Assembly (NCBI RefSeq): GCF_000938305.1
Contig: NZ_JYMT01000004.1
Coordinates: 1 to 64,000 of the forward strand
Direction: 5' to 3'
Source: Bradyrhizobium sp. LTSP885
GTDB taxonomy: Bacteria; Pseudomonadota; Alphaproteobacteria; Rhizobiales; Xanthobacteraceae
DNA: 64,000 nt
A program made the translations under genes and the position numbers. Below are positions 36,135 through 45,470 of this stretch, one piece after another. Every line of letters starts with the position of its first letter. Position 1 is the first letter of the stretch. The notes beneath the pieces are model-generated. The model was not told the DNA's origin and searched no databases. It saw only the letters and a program-made list of their open reading frames with translations.

Positions 36135-37346
36135 ATGAGGAGGAAACGTTCGACGATCACGGCATGGGCCGCGCTCGCGCTTGCCCTTGCCGCGACGCCG
36201 GCCCTTGCGCAAACGCATTACGGGCCCGGCGTCACCGACACGCAAATCAAGATCGGGACCACAACACCCTATAGCGGCTCGGCGTCGGCCTATGCAGCGG
36301 GCGCCATCTCGATCACCGCCTATTTCGCGATGATCAACGATCAGGGTGGCGTCAACGGCCGCAAGATCAACTTCTTCAGCCTCGACGACGCCTACAGCCC
36401 GCCCAAGACGGTCGAGCAGATCCGCCGCCTGATCGAGAGCGACGAGGTGCTGTTCCTTGTCAACCCGGTCGGCACATCGACCAACATGGCGGTGCTCAAA
36501 TACATCAACCAGAAACAGGTGCCGCATCTGTTCGTTGGATCGGGCGCCACCATCTTCAACGATCCCGAGCACTACCCGTGGACGATGAGCTGGACGCCGC
36601 ATTACGCGTCCGAAGGCGAGATCTACGCCAGGTACATCCTGTCGACGCAGCCAGACGCGAAGATCGGCATCCTCGCGCAGAACGACGATCTCGGCCGCGA
36701 CTATGTGATGGGACTCAAGCGCGGGCTCGGCGACAAGGCTGCGACGATGATCGTGTCGCAGCAGGTCTACAACACCAGCGATCCCACGGTGGATTCGCAG
36801 ATCGTGTCGCTGAAAGCCTCCGGCGCCAATGTGCTGTTCATCGCCTCGGTGCCGAAATTCGCCGCGCAGGCGATCCGCAAGGCCTATGACATCGACTGGC
36901 ATCCACAGGAGTTCCTCTCCAGCGTCGGCTCCTCGATCGCGGGCGCGATCCGTCCGGCGGGGTTTGAGGCGGCCAAGGGCGTGATCTCGGCGGCGTACCA
37001 GAAAGACCCCGCAGATCCGCAGTGGAACGACGATCCGGCCATGAAGGCCTGGAACATCTGGATGGACAAGTACAATCCGCGCGTGGACAAGAGCGACTAC
37101 TATGCGCCCTACGGCTACAATATCGGCTACGCGGTGGTGCAGATCCTCAAGCAGTGCGGCAACGACCTGACGCGCGAGAACGTCATGAAGCAGGCCTCCC
37201 ATCTCGACATGGAGCTGCCGCTGCTGCTGCCGGGTATTGGGCTGCGGACCTCTCCGACCGACCTGCGGCCGATCAAGCAGATGCGGCTGGTCCGCTTCAA
37301 CGGCGAGCGCTACGTGCTGTTCAGTGATGTGATCGAAAGCAATTAG
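36135..37346 (+). CDS. ABC transporter substrate-binding protein (Leu/Ile/Val-type)
   Basis: 403 aa. Signal peptide about 1-26 (ending PALAQT), then the periplasmic type I binding fold of the LivK/amide family: 'GVTDTQIKIGTTTPYSG', 'INDQGGVNGRKINFFSLDDA' and 'IGILAQNDDLGRDYVMGLKRG'. Such proteins capture branched-chain amino acids, amides or aromatic acids. No permease or ATPase gene is adjacent, so it is an orphan in this window. ATG at 36135 with GGGGAGGA upstream. Confidence 0.9.
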   Translation: MRRKRSTITAWAALALALAATPALAQTHYGPGVTDTQIKIGTTTPYSGSASAYAAGAISITAYFAMINDQGGVNGRKINFFSLDDAYSPPKTVEQIRRLIESDEVLFLVNPVGTSTNMAVLKYINQKQVPHLFVGSGATIFNDPEHYPWTMSWTPHYASEGEIYARYILSTQPDAKIGILAQNDDLGRDYVMGLKRGLGDKAATMIVSQQVYNTSDPTVDSQIVSLKASGANVLFIASVPKFAAQAIRKAYDIDWHPQEFLSSVGSSIAGAIRPAGFEAAKGVISAAYQKDPADPQWNDDPAMKAWNIWMDKYNPRVDKSDYYAPYGYNIGYAVVQILKQCGNDLTRENVMKQASHLDMELPLLLPGIGLRTSPTDLRPIKQMRLVRFNGERYVLFSDVIESN

Positions 37347-37361
37347 AGCGTTTTCGAGCGC
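37345..37361. repeat. Truncated copy of the AGCGTTTTCGAGC repeat
   Basis: AGAGCGTTTTCGAGCGC starts within the stop codon of the binding-protein gene (TAG, 37344-37346) and matches the left end of the repeats at 40196 and 56100. The rest of the repeat is absent. Confidence 0.55.
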
Positions 37362-37521
37362 CGCAGCTCGGGAACCCTTGGCCGCCTTCGTGCCGCAATT
37401 GCGGCGCGCCGCGAGCCCCAATTAAGCCCTACCCGTTCCGGATTTGCGGCGCATTGCGACCCAACTCTTTACCGAGATTGGGATCGCCAGCGCTTGTGTA
37501 AAGAAATTACCGGGGACGCGT

Positions 37522-38517
37522 ATGTCAAATGGTTCAGCAAAATTTACCGCGGCGCTCGTCGCGAGCCTCCTAGCCGGCGCCAATTTTACGGCCGTTGCGG
37601 AGAACGCCGCCAAGACGGTGGATATCAAGACGCCCGATACCAAGACGGCCGATATCAAGCCGGCGGACAGTTGCCTGTCCGGCCCGAAGGGAACCGCGCC
37701 GACAGGAAGCCACTGGTTCTACCACCTCGACCGCACGACCAAGAAGCAGTGCTGGTATCTCGGTGAAGCCAGGAACAAGGCCGCCAAAGCCGCAACCGCG
37801 CAGCAACAGACTGCGCCCGACGCAGCGGCAGTGGACGCCATCCCACCACAAGCGCAACCGCAGCCTGCGATGCGCAAGTCGGTCGCCGACGCACATGCCG
37901 AAGTCGTCTCTCCGCCCGCCACCGTCGCGCCGGCAGTAACCACCGACGTCAGCGACGCAGGCAATCCCGCCCCCGATGCCAGCGCGGCCGCCACGCCCCC
38001 CGAGGCGACCGCGCCATCGTCGCCGGTGACGGCGCGCTGGTTCGATGCGTCGAGCATGAGCGGGTCGAACGGCACAAGGCTAGCGGCCAACGCTCCGCCG
38101 CCTGCCGCCACGCAAGCCGATGCGAGGCCCCAAGCGGCGCCGGCCGCGCCCGTCGCGGTGGAGGCTCCCGCAGAGAAGCAGTCCTCCTCCACTCAGATGC
38201 TGCTGATCGTCATGGTGGGTGCGCTGGCGCTGGCGGGCCTGGTCAGCGCGCTCGTGTTCCGGCAGACGCGCAGACGCTCACCGCCCTATGAGATCCGCGA
38301 CGAGTGGCGTGCGCCGTGGGATTCGCTCAGCAGCGAGCGCGCACCGCCGATCTCTCAGCGCCGGGAGCGTCCGATTCGGCTGTCCGATGTACCACCGCGC
38401 CGTGCCGAACCGCCAATCCGGCGTCGGGAACCGGTGCGTGATCCCGAGCCGTCCGAGGACAGCGATCGGCAGATCGCGGAAATGCTAAAGCGGCTCGCAC
38501 GCACCGCGACGAACTGA
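37522..38517 (+). CDS. Proline/alanine-rich membrane protein of unknown function
   Basis: 331 aa. N-terminal hydrophobic signal (about 7-24). A small region with three cysteines (DSCLSGPKG; KKQCWYLGEARN) includes 'GSHWFYHLDRTTKKQCWYL', a pattern I have seen in Rhizobiales hypothetical proteins. A disordered Pro/Ala stretch covers about 90-230. One membrane span lies at about 235-255 (MLLIVMVGALALAGLVSALV), followed by an arginine/proline-rich tail. The topology suggests a periplasmic head and cytosolic tail. The gene ends 5 bp from convergent gmk. Confidence 0.65.
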   Translation: MSNGSAKFTAALVASLLAGANFTAVAENAAKTVDIKTPDTKTADIKPADSCLSGPKGTAPTGSHWFYHLDRTTKKQCWYLGEARNKAAKAATAQQQTAPDAAAVDAIPPQAQPQPAMRKSVADAHAEVVSPPATVAPAVTTDVSDAGNPAPDASAAATPPEATAPSSPVTARWFDASSMSGSNGTRLAANAPPPAATQADARPQAAPAAPVAVEAPAEKQSSSTQMLLIVMVGALALAGLVSALVFRQTRRRSPPYEIRDEWRAPWDSLSSERAPPISQRRERPIRLSDVPPRRAEPPIRRREPVRDPEPSEDSDRQIAEMLKRLARTATN

Positions 38518-38522
38518 GGCGG

Positions 38523-39176
38523 CTATTTCTCGAGCTGGCGCTGCAGGCCGCGCACGAATTCGGTAAGGCCGGTGCGCCGCTCGCGCTTCAGCCGCTCGGC
38601 CTGCAGGATCGACTGCACTTCCGCAAAGGCGGCGTCGACATCATGGTTGACGACGATGTAGTCATATTCGGCCCAGTGGCTCAGCTCATGGGTGGCGCGG
38701 TCCATCCGCCCGCGGATGACCTCCTCGGAATCCTGCGCACGGGTGTGCAGCCGCTTTTCGAGATCGGAAGCGGACGGCGGCAGGATGAAGACGCTGACCA
38801 CGTCCGCGCGGGCCTTCTCGCGCAATTGCTGGGTGCCCTGCCAGTCGATATCGAACAGCACGTCCTGGCCGGCTGACAGCGCAGTTTCGACCGGCAGCCG
38901 CGGCGTGCCGTAGCGGTTGTCGAACACGGTGGCCCATTCCAGCAGCTCGCCCTGCTTGGCCATCGTCTCGAACTTCGCCTTGTCGACGAAGAAATAGTCG
39001 CGGCCGTCGACCTCGCCGGGCCGCTTTGGCCGCGTGGTCGCCGACACCGACATCTTCAGCCCCGGCATGCGGTCGATCAGCATGCGCGACAGCGTCGTCT
39101 TGCCGGCGCCCGAGGGCGACGACAGGACGAACATCAGTCCGCGCCGCTCAACGCCGTCAAAACCCTGCGCCGTCAT
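38523..39176 (-). CDS. gmk: Guanylate kinase
   Basis: Phosphorylates GMP to GDP. 217 aa. P-loop 'LSSPSGAGKTTLSRML', GMP-binding 'SVSATTRPKRPGEVDGRDYFF' and the lid 'RAQDSEEVIRGRMDRA' are intact. It follows the yicC-type gene by 3 bp on the same strand, a common operon pairing. Confidence 0.97.
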   Translation of the reverse strand: MTAQGFDGVERRGLMFVLSSPSGAGKTTLSRMLIDRMPGLKMSVSATTRPKRPGEVDGRDYFFVDKAKFETMAKQGELLEWATVFDNRYGTPRLPVETALSAGQDVLFDIDWQGTQQLREKARADVVSVFILPPSASDLEKRLHTRAQDSEEVIRGRMDRATHELSHWAEYDYIVVNHDVDAAFAEVQSILQAERLKRERRTGLTEFVRGLQRQLEK

Positions 39177-39179
39177 CGC

Positions 39180-40067
39180 TCACTCCAGATTCTGGACCTG
39201 CTCGCGGAATTGCTCGACCACGTTCTTCATCTCGAGGCCGGTATTGGTCAGCTCGATATCGTTCGATTTCGAGCAGCAGGTGTTGACCTCGCGATTGAAC
39301 TCCTGCGAGAGGAAGTCGAGCCGCCGCCCAACCGGGCCGCCCTTGCCGATCATGTCGCGCGCCTGGGCGATATGCGAGGCGATGCGGTCGAGTTCCTCGC
39401 GAATATCCGCCTTGGTGGCGATCAGGATTGCCTCCTGGCTGAGCCGGTCGGCATCGAAGCGATCTGAGGTTTCCAGCAGCGTTGCGATCTGTTCGGCAAG
39501 CCGCGCCTTGATCGCTTCGGGCTTGCGGCCGGGGGCGGCCTCGGCGCGCTTGGCGAGCCGTTCGATCTCGTCCATCCGCTGGATCAGGATTTGGCCGAGG
39601 GCTGTGCCCTCGCGGTTGCGCATCTCGACGAGATCGCCGAGCGCCGTTTCGAAGGCCGTCGCGGCCGCGTCGCGGGCCGCCTTGTCCTCTTCCTCGCTGC
39701 CTTCGGGTTCGACCATTTCGATGACGCCCTTGATGCCGAGCAGGCCATCGATGCTCGGCGCCACCGCGTCGATCCGTTGCGCAAGCAGGCCGGCGACGTC
39801 AACCACGGCGGCCAGCACGTCCTCGTTGATGCGGATGGTTTGCGCCGCGCCGGCGCGCTTGACGCTGAGATTGGCGTAGACCGTGCCCCGCGACAGCACC
39901 TCGCCGGCGCGCTTCTTGGCCAAGGCCTCCAGCTCGTCCCATCCTGGCGGCAGCCGTAGCCGCAGGTCAAAGCCTTTGGCGTTGACCGACTTCAGCTCCC
40001 ACTCGAACGTATAGGGGCCGCTCGCGCCATGGCTCCGGGCAAAGCCTGTCATGCTCGATAGCGCCAT
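39180..40067 (-). CDS. YicC family endoribonuclease-like protein
   Basis: 295 aa, normal for the family. N-terminal 'SSMTGFARSHG' and the C-terminal DUF1732 part with 'SQEFNREVNTCCSKSNDIEL' (usually NRE.NT..SKS) are both present. E. coli YicC takes part in RNA turnover. The ATG at 40067 has GGAGAG upstream; further open frame (to 40175) is not coding. Second in the mltG-yicC-gmk run. Confidence 0.92.
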   Translation of the reverse strand: MALSSMTGFARSHGASGPYTFEWELKSVNAKGFDLRLRLPPGWDELEALAKKRAGEVLSRGTVYANLSVKRAGAAQTIRINEDVLAAVVDVAGLLAQRIDAVAPSIDGLLGIKGVIEMVEPEGSEEEDKAARDAAATAFETALGDLVEMRNREGTALGQILIQRMDEIERLAKRAEAAPGRKPEAIKARLAEQIATLLETSDRFDADRLSQEAILIATKADIREELDRIASHIAQARDMIGKGGPVGRRLDFLSQEFNREVNTCCSKSNDIELTNTGLEMKNVVEQFREQVQNLE

Positions 40068-40195
40068 CGCGTTAACTCTCCAACAGAAGGATATGGCCCG
40101 CCTGGAGCCTTCGGGACTCGCTCGCCGCCCCAGCGACCTTAAAACGGATTCCGTGAAAGTGGAATTACGTTCCACTCACGGGAAATCAGAGGTTA

Positions 40196-40294
40196 GAGCG
40201 TTTTCGAGCGAAGTGGGTACCGGTTCGCGCTGGGAAAACGCGTCAGAACAAGAATCTAGAGCTCCGTTCCGATTCTATCGGAACGGGGCTCTAG
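40196..40294. repeat. Dispersed hairpin repeat overlapping the mltG stop
   Basis: It begins GAGCGTTTTCGAGCGAAGTG and matches 56100-56201 over most of its length. It ends in a long hairpin at 40256-40294 (CTAGAGC...GGCTCTAG) whose terminal CTA supplies the TAG stop of mltG on the minus strand. An inner stem uses GCGTTTTC and GAAAACGC. Probably also limits transcription past mltG. Confidence 0.8.
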
Positions 40295-41553
40295 CGCTGC
40301 ACCACGGGCGGCACATTGGTCTGCTGGGCAGCGCCCTGACGACCGCCACGCGGGGGCTTTTTCTGATTGGTGGGCTTCGCCGGCGTGGTCGCCGTGGGAC
40401 TGGTATCGGCTGACGCGGGCGCCGTGGCGGCGGCCGGCGGCTGATCATCCGCGGGCTCGACGGTGTCGTTCTGGATCTGCTTTTCCATCGTGCGCAGCTT
40501 GGCGACGTTCTTGGCGTGCTGGTCGTAGGTTTCGGTAAAGGCGTGACCGCCGGTCCCGTCAGCAACGAAGAACAGGTCGCGCGTGCGCGCGGGGTTGGCG
40601 GTCGCCTCCAGCGAAGCGCGGCCGGGATTGGCGATCGGTCCGGGCGGCAGGCCGTCGATCACATAGGTGTTGTAGGGCGACGGCTGGGTGATCTCACTGC
40701 GCTTGATCGGGCGGCCCAGCGTTCCCTTGCCGCCGACCAGCCCATAGATGATCGTCGGGTCGGATTGCAGCTTCATCTTCTGCCGCATGCGGTTGACGAA
40801 GACCGCGGCGACGCGGCTGCGCTCGTCGGCACGGCCGGTCTCCTTCTCGACGATCGAGGCCAGCGTCACGAGCTGGTCCGGCGACTTCAGCGGCGTGTCG
40901 GCATTACGGCGATCCCAGATTTCGGCGAGCACGCGCTTTTGCGCCTGCTGCATACGCTGGATCACCTGGTCCCGCGTGGTGCCGCGCGGGAACTTGTAGG
41001 TCTCCGGCAACAGCGTTCCCTCACGCGGAATTTCGCGCACCGAGCCGGTGAAGATGTCGTTGTCGGAGAGCCGCGACAGGATCTGCTCGGAGGTCAGACC
41101 TTCCGGAACGGTGATGGCGTGCTGCACCACCTTGCCCTCGACGATGGTGGCGATGACGTCGCGCAGGCTCGCATTCTTCTGGAACGAATACTCGCCGGGC
41201 TTGAGGTCGGAGCTTGCCTTCAGCGCATACACGCTGCCGATGAATATCCAGGGATTGACGTTGATGACGCCTTCGCGCTGGAGCACATCGGCGATGTCGC
41301 GCTTGCCGGCGCGGGCGGGGATGTTGACGACCTTGTCTTCCTGCAGCGGCCCGGGCGATTCCAGGGTCTGCTTGCCGTAGTAGTACGTCGTTCCGGCGCC
41401 GATCATCAGGATGATCAGGAGGGTGAAGATGGCGTTGCCGACGATCACGAACGGATTGCGGGCGCGCTCAGAGCGCTTCGGCGGCGGCGGAACCTGCTCA
41501 GGCTCCAACGCGGCGCGCGGACTCCTCGGTGAAATGGGCGGCCTCTCACTCAT
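40291..41553 (-). CDS. mltG: Endolytic transglycosylase MltG
   Basis: Membrane-anchored enzyme that cuts nascent glycan strands and ends peptidoglycan polymerisation. 420 aa. Short cytosolic N-terminus, one span at about 35-55 (FVIVGNAIFTLLIILMIGAG), then LysM-like and YceG catalytic regions with the glutamate in 'TLASIVEKETGRADERS' and 'SDPTIIYGL', 'SPYNTYVIDGLPPGPIANPG'. The disordered Thr/Ala/Pro tail (about 365-420) is cut off by a repeat whose edge provides the stop codon. Confidence 0.93.
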   Translation of the reverse strand: MSERPPISPRSPRAALEPEQVPPPPKRSERARNPFVIVGNAIFTLLIILMIGAGTTYYYGKQTLESPGPLQEDKVVNIPARAGKRDIADVLQREGVINVNPWIFIGSVYALKASSDLKPGEYSFQKNASLRDVIATIVEGKVVQHAITVPEGLTSEQILSRLSDNDIFTGSVREIPREGTLLPETYKFPRGTTRDQVIQRMQQAQKRVLAEIWDRRNADTPLKSPDQLVTLASIVEKETGRADERSRVAAVFVNRMRQKMKLQSDPTIIYGLVGGKGTLGRPIKRSEITQPSPYNTYVIDGLPPGPIANPGRASLEATANPARTRDLFFVADGTGGHAFTETYDQHAKNVAKLRTMEKQIQNDTVEPADDQPPAAATAPASADTSPTATTPAKPTNQKKPPRGGRQGAAQQTNVPPVVQR

Positions 41554-41679
41554 CGATGCAAACCAAATCCTGCCGGTTCAATCGTGGCCGGACAAACCCC
41601 TGCCCAGCCAATAGCATACGCCCGCTATCAGGAGTCACCGCGGAATACGGCAAAACGGTGGACTAGTTCAAAACAACCA

Positions 41680-42945
41680 TTAATTCGCTACGCGCTGCAA
41701 GATCACGGAGGCGTTGGTGCCTCCGAAACCGAACGAATTGGACAATGCCACATTGACCTCGCGCTTGCGCGACGCGTGCGGCACGAGATCGATCGCCGTT
41801 TGGACCGACGGGTTGTCGAGGTTGATGGTCGGCGGCACGACATTATCGCGAATCGCAAGAATCGCGAAGATCGCCTCGATCGCGCCGGCCGCACCGAGCA
41901 GATGTCCGGTCGCAGATTTGGTCGACGACATCGAGACCTTCGAGGCCGCATTGCCGAGCAGGCGTTCGACCGCGCCGAGTTCGATCTCGTCGCCGACCTG
42001 CGTCGAGGTGCCGTGGGCGTTGATATAGTCGAGATCGGATGCCGTAAGGCCCGCGCGCTTCAACGCCATGCTCATGCTGCGGAAGCCGCCATTGCCATCC
42101 GGAGACGGCGAGGTGATGTGGTAGGCGTCGCCCGAAAGACCGTAGCCAGTCACTTCGGCGTAGATCTTCGCGCCGCGGCTCTTCGCGTGCTCATACTCTT
42201 CCAGCACCACGACGCCGGCGCCCTCGCCCATGACAAAACCGTCGCGGTCCTTGTCGTACGGACGCGATGCCTTTTCCGGCGTCTCGTTGAAGCCGGTGGA
42301 AAGTGCGCGCGCCGCGCAGAATCCGGCAATGCCGATGCGGCTGATCGGCGACTCGGCGCCACCAGCCACCATCACGTCGGCATCGCCGAGCGCGATCAGC
42401 CGCGCGCCGTCGCCGATGGCATGCGCACCGGTCGAGCACGCGGTGACGACCGAATGATTGGGTCCCTTGAGGCCGTGCGCAATCGAGACATAACCCGATG
42501 CCAGGTTGATCAGGCGGCCGGGAATGAAGAACGGCGAGACCTTGCGCGGTCCGCGCTCCTTCAGAATGATCGCAGTCTCGGCGATGCCCGAGAGGCCGCC
42601 GATGCCGGAGCCGATCATCGTGCCGCTCGCGCATTTGTCGTCTTCGGTCTCGGGATGCCAGTTGGCATCGTCGAGCGCCTGCTTGGCCGCGCACATTGCA
42701 AAGATGATGAAGTCGTCGACCTTGCGCTGGTCCTTCGGCTCCATCCACTGATCGGGATTGAAGGTGCCGTCGGACCCATCGCCGCGCGGCACCGAACAGG
42801 CGATCTTGCTCGGCAGATCGGACACCTCGAAGGTATCGATCTTCGTCGCACCGCTTTGTCCGGCGAGAATGCGCGCCCAAGTTGCGTCAACGCCGCAGCC
42901 GAGCGGTGTAACCATGCCCAGCCCCGTGACGACAACTCGCCTCAT
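41680..42945 (-). CDS. fabF: 3-oxoacyl-ACP synthase II
   Basis: Elongating condensing enzyme of fatty acid synthesis. 421 aa. The catalytic cysteine is in 'VVTACSTGAHAIGDG', with histidines in 'YINAHGTSTQVGDEIE' and 'SMSSTKSATGHLLGAAG'. Family start 'RRVVVTGLGMVTPLGCG'. Downstream of acpP by 96 bp in the fabD-fabG-acpP-fabF order. Confidence 0.96.
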   Translation of the reverse strand: MRRVVVTGLGMVTPLGCGVDATWARILAGQSGATKIDTFEVSDLPSKIACSVPRGDGSDGTFNPDQWMEPKDQRKVDDFIIFAMCAAKQALDDANWHPETEDDKCASGTMIGSGIGGLSGIAETAIILKERGPRKVSPFFIPGRLINLASGYVSIAHGLKGPNHSVVTACSTGAHAIGDGARLIALGDADVMVAGGAESPISRIGIAGFCAARALSTGFNETPEKASRPYDKDRDGFVMGEGAGVVVLEEYEHAKSRGAKIYAEVTGYGLSGDAYHITSPSPDGNGGFRSMSMALKRAGLTASDLDYINAHGTSTQVGDEIELGAVERLLGNAASKVSMSSTKSATGHLLGAAGAIEAIFAILAIRDNVVPPTINLDNPSVQTAIDLVPHASRKREVNVALSNSFGFGGTNASVILQRVAN

Positions 42946-43041
42946 CTCAGTCTCTCCGGCCCAAAACGGGCGGCCAACAGTAAGAAACCGGGGGACCGTT
43001 CGACAACGGTCCGTCCGGCTCCGTCAACCTCGCGAAAGGCG

Positions 43042-43281
43042 TCAGCTCTTCGCGTTTTTCTCAAGAAACTTCGTCGCGTCGCCGACGGTCAGAATCGTTT
43101 CCGCGGCATCGTCCGGGATTTCGCAGCCGAATTCTTCTTCGAAGGCCATCACGAGCTCGACCGTGTCGAGACTGTCGGCGCCGAGGTCATCGATGAAACT
43201 GGCGGCATCGACCACCTTTTCCGGTTCGACACCGAGATGTTCGACCACAATCTTCTTAACCCGCTCGCCAATCTCACTCAT
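43042..43281 (-). CDS. acpP: Acyl carrier protein
   Basis: 79-aa acidic four-helix carrier. The phosphopantetheine serine is S37 in '[20 protein letters not shown]'. Length and motif are fully typical of the fatty acid ACP. The 287 bp before it (to fabG) probably contain a separate promoter, since ACP is made in large amounts; no promoter motif was clear. Confidence 0.97.
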   Translation of the reverse strand: MSEIGERVKKIVVEHLGVEPEKVVDAASFIDDLGADSLDTVELVMAFEEEFGCEIPDDAAETILTVGDATKFLEKNAKS

Positions 43282-43568
43282 CGTTCAACCTCGTTGTTCC
43301 ATTGGACCCGACCCCAAGACGATACGAGCCATCGTGGTCGTCTCGATTACTCAATCGCGCATAGTTTGATTCGGCCCGGTCGTAGCCGACTAAGCCCCGG
43401 CGAACGGCAGGCGTCGCCACGCCAATATACAGGGTTTCAAAATCCTGCAATGGCGTTCTTTGCCCATCCGTGGGGGGTTCAGCTATCATACTTCCCCAGC
43501 CTTGACTACACGCCTGAACCGGCTCCCGAAAACGGCCTTTCGCCGCATTGCGAGAGCCAGTAAGCAGC

Positions 43569-44306
43569 TCAAATCATAGCCATCCCACCATTGACGTGAA
43601 TCGTCTGTCCGGTGACGTAGGCGGCCTCGTTCGAAGCCAGATAGACTGCCGCGGCAGCGATGTCCTCGGGCGTTCCGAGCCGCGCCGCAGGAACTTTCGC
43701 AAGGATGGTCTCGCGCTGCTTGTCATTGAGCGCGTCCGTCATCGGCGTCTTGATGAAACCCGGCGCGATGCAGTTGGCAGTCACGCCACGCTTGGCATAT
43801 TCGGCACCCAGCGTCTTGATCAGGCCGATGAGCCCGGCCTTCGAGGCGGTGTAATTGCCCTGCCCCGGATTGCCGGTGACGCCGACGATCGAGGTGATGG
43901 CAATGATCCGGCCGAAGCGCTTGCGCATCATCAGTTTGGTCGCGGCGCGCGCGAGGCGGAAGGTCGCGGTCAGGTTGACCGCGATGACATCGTCCCAGTC
44001 CTCGTCGCGCAGTTGCACGAACAGGTTGTCGCGGGTGATGCCGGCGTTGGCGATCAGGATGTCGACCTGTCCCATTGCCTTTTCCGCCGCGGGTACCAGG
44101 GCCTCGACGTCGTCCTTGCTGGAGAGATTGCAGGGCAGCACGTGAACGCGCTCGCCAAGCTTGGCGGCAAAGCCATCCAGCACCTCGCGGCGCGTCCCTG
44201 AAATCGCAACCGTTGCGCCCTGCGCGTGCAGCGCCTGGGCGATCGCGCCGCCGATGCCGCCGGTTGCACCCGTGACGAGCGCGGTCTTGCCGGTCAAATC
44301 GAACAT
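43569..44306 (-). CDS. fabG: 3-oxoacyl-ACP reductase
   Basis: NADPH-dependent short-chain dehydrogenase of fatty acid elongation. 245 aa. Cofactor motif 'ALVTGATGGIGGAIAQ', 'ILIANAGITRDNL', catalytic serine and 'NYTASKAGLIG' (YxxxK). The ATG at 44306 has GAGGAG upstream. 22 bp after fabD. Confidence 0.96.
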   Translation of the reverse strand: MFDLTGKTALVTGATGGIGGAIAQALHAQGATVAISGTRREVLDGFAAKLGERVHVLPCNLSSKDDVEALVPAAEKAMGQVDILIANAGITRDNLFVQLRDEDWDDVIAVNLTATFRLARAATKLMMRKRFGRIIAITSIVGVTGNPGQGNYTASKAGLIGLIKTLGAEYAKRGVTANCIAPGFIKTPMTDALNDKQRETILAKVPAARLGTPEDIAAAAVYLASNEAAYVTGQTIHVNGGMAMI

Positions 44307-44328
44307 CAAAATCTCCTCTCGCGGCTGT

Positions 44329-45282
44329 TTACGCCGAAGCTGCCAATGCGTCCTTGGCCGCCGCAATATCGTTGGGACCGCTGACGGACACGCCGACCGC
44401 GCCGTCCGTGATGCGCTTGACCAGCCCGCTCAGCACCTTGCCGGCGCCGATCTCGAAGAACCGTGTGACGCCCTGGCCTGCCATATAGGCTACCGACTCG
44501 CGCCAGCGCACGGTGCCCGTGACCTGCTCGATCAGGCGGCGGCGAATCTCGTCGGGATCCGTGATGGCGGAGGCCAGCACGTTGGAGACGAGCGGCGCCG
44601 CGGGCGCCCTGATGGCGACGCCGGCCAGCGCCTGCGCCATCGCATCCGCCGCCGGCTGCATCAGCTTGCAGTGGAAAGGTGCCGATACCGGCAACAGCAT
44701 TGCGCGTTTGGCGCCCTTGGTCTTGGCGATCTCCACAGCGCGGTCAACGGCCGCCTTGTCGCCGGACACCACGACCTGCCCGCCGCCATTGTCGTTGGCG
44801 GCCTGGCAGACCTGCCCCTGGGCGGCCTCGCTGGCGACCGCAACAGCGGTCTCGTAATCGAGGCCGAGCAATGCGGCCATCGCACCGGCACCGACCGGCA
44901 CGGCCTTCTGCATGGCCAGGCCGCGGGTACGCAACAGCCGCGCGGTGTCGCTGACGGTCAGGCTGCCGGCTGCCGCCAGCGCCGAATACTCGCCAAGCGA
45001 GTGCCCGGCGACGAAGGCCGCGTCACGGCCGAGCGAGAAACCGGCTTCGCTTTCAAGCACGCGCAAGGTAGCGATCGAGACCGCCATCAGGGCTGGCTGC
45101 GCATTTTCAGTCAGTTGCAGCGTCTCGGCCGGACCATCCCAGATGGTCGCGGTCAGCTTCTCGCCGAGCGCGGAATCGACCTCGTCGAACACCGCCCTGG
45201 CCACCGGAAAGGCCTCGGCCAGGGCCTTGCCCATGCCGACTGCCTGCGAGCCCTGCCCGGGAAACGTAAATGCTGCCGTCAT
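44329..45282 (-). CDS. fabD: Malonyl-CoA:ACP transacylase
   Basis: Loads malonyl groups onto ACP. 317 aa. Active-site serine in 'FVAGHSLGEYSALAAAG', oxyanion glutamine in 'FTFPGQGSQAVGMG', histidine in 'VSAPFHCKLMQPAAD'. First gene of the cluster, with a hairpin repeat remnant 20 bp upstream. Confidence 0.96.
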   Translation of the reverse strand: MTAAFTFPGQGSQAVGMGKALAEAFPVARAVFDEVDSALGEKLTATIWDGPAETLQLTENAQPALMAVSIATLRVLESEAGFSLGRDAAFVAGHSLGEYSALAAAGSLTVSDTARLLRTRGLAMQKAVPVGAGAMAALLGLDYETAVAVASEAAQGQVCQAANDNGGGQVVVSGDKAAVDRAVEIAKTKGAKRAMLLPVSAPFHCKLMQPAADAMAQALAGVAIRAPAAPLVSNVLASAITDPDEIRRRLIEQVTGTVRWRESVAYMAGQGVTRFFEIGAGKVLSGLVKRITDGAVGVSVSGPNDIAAAKDALAASA

Positions 45283-45301
45283 CGGCGCTCCCTACCTTGT
45301 T

Positions 45302-45338
45302 GAGCGTGATCTTCGCGCAAACGCTACGCGTTTGTCGC
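45302..45338. repeat. Short repeat related to the pdxA-rsmA element
   Basis: GAGCGTGATCTTCGCGCAAA and the following bases match 34061-34098 with few changes, keeping the CAAACGC-TAC-GCGTTTG hairpin (45318-45334). The outer closing arm is missing. It lies just upstream of fabD. Confidence 0.65.
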
Positions 45339-45470
45339 TACGGTGTCCGCGTGGCGAAAGGAGCCTCGGCGGGTCCGAATAACGCCCTGGACGGGGCCGT
45401 AAGACACTGATGACGGCCGCCATGTCAAGCCGCGCCGGCGGAACCCTGGGGATGCCCGACCGCGGTCGAG

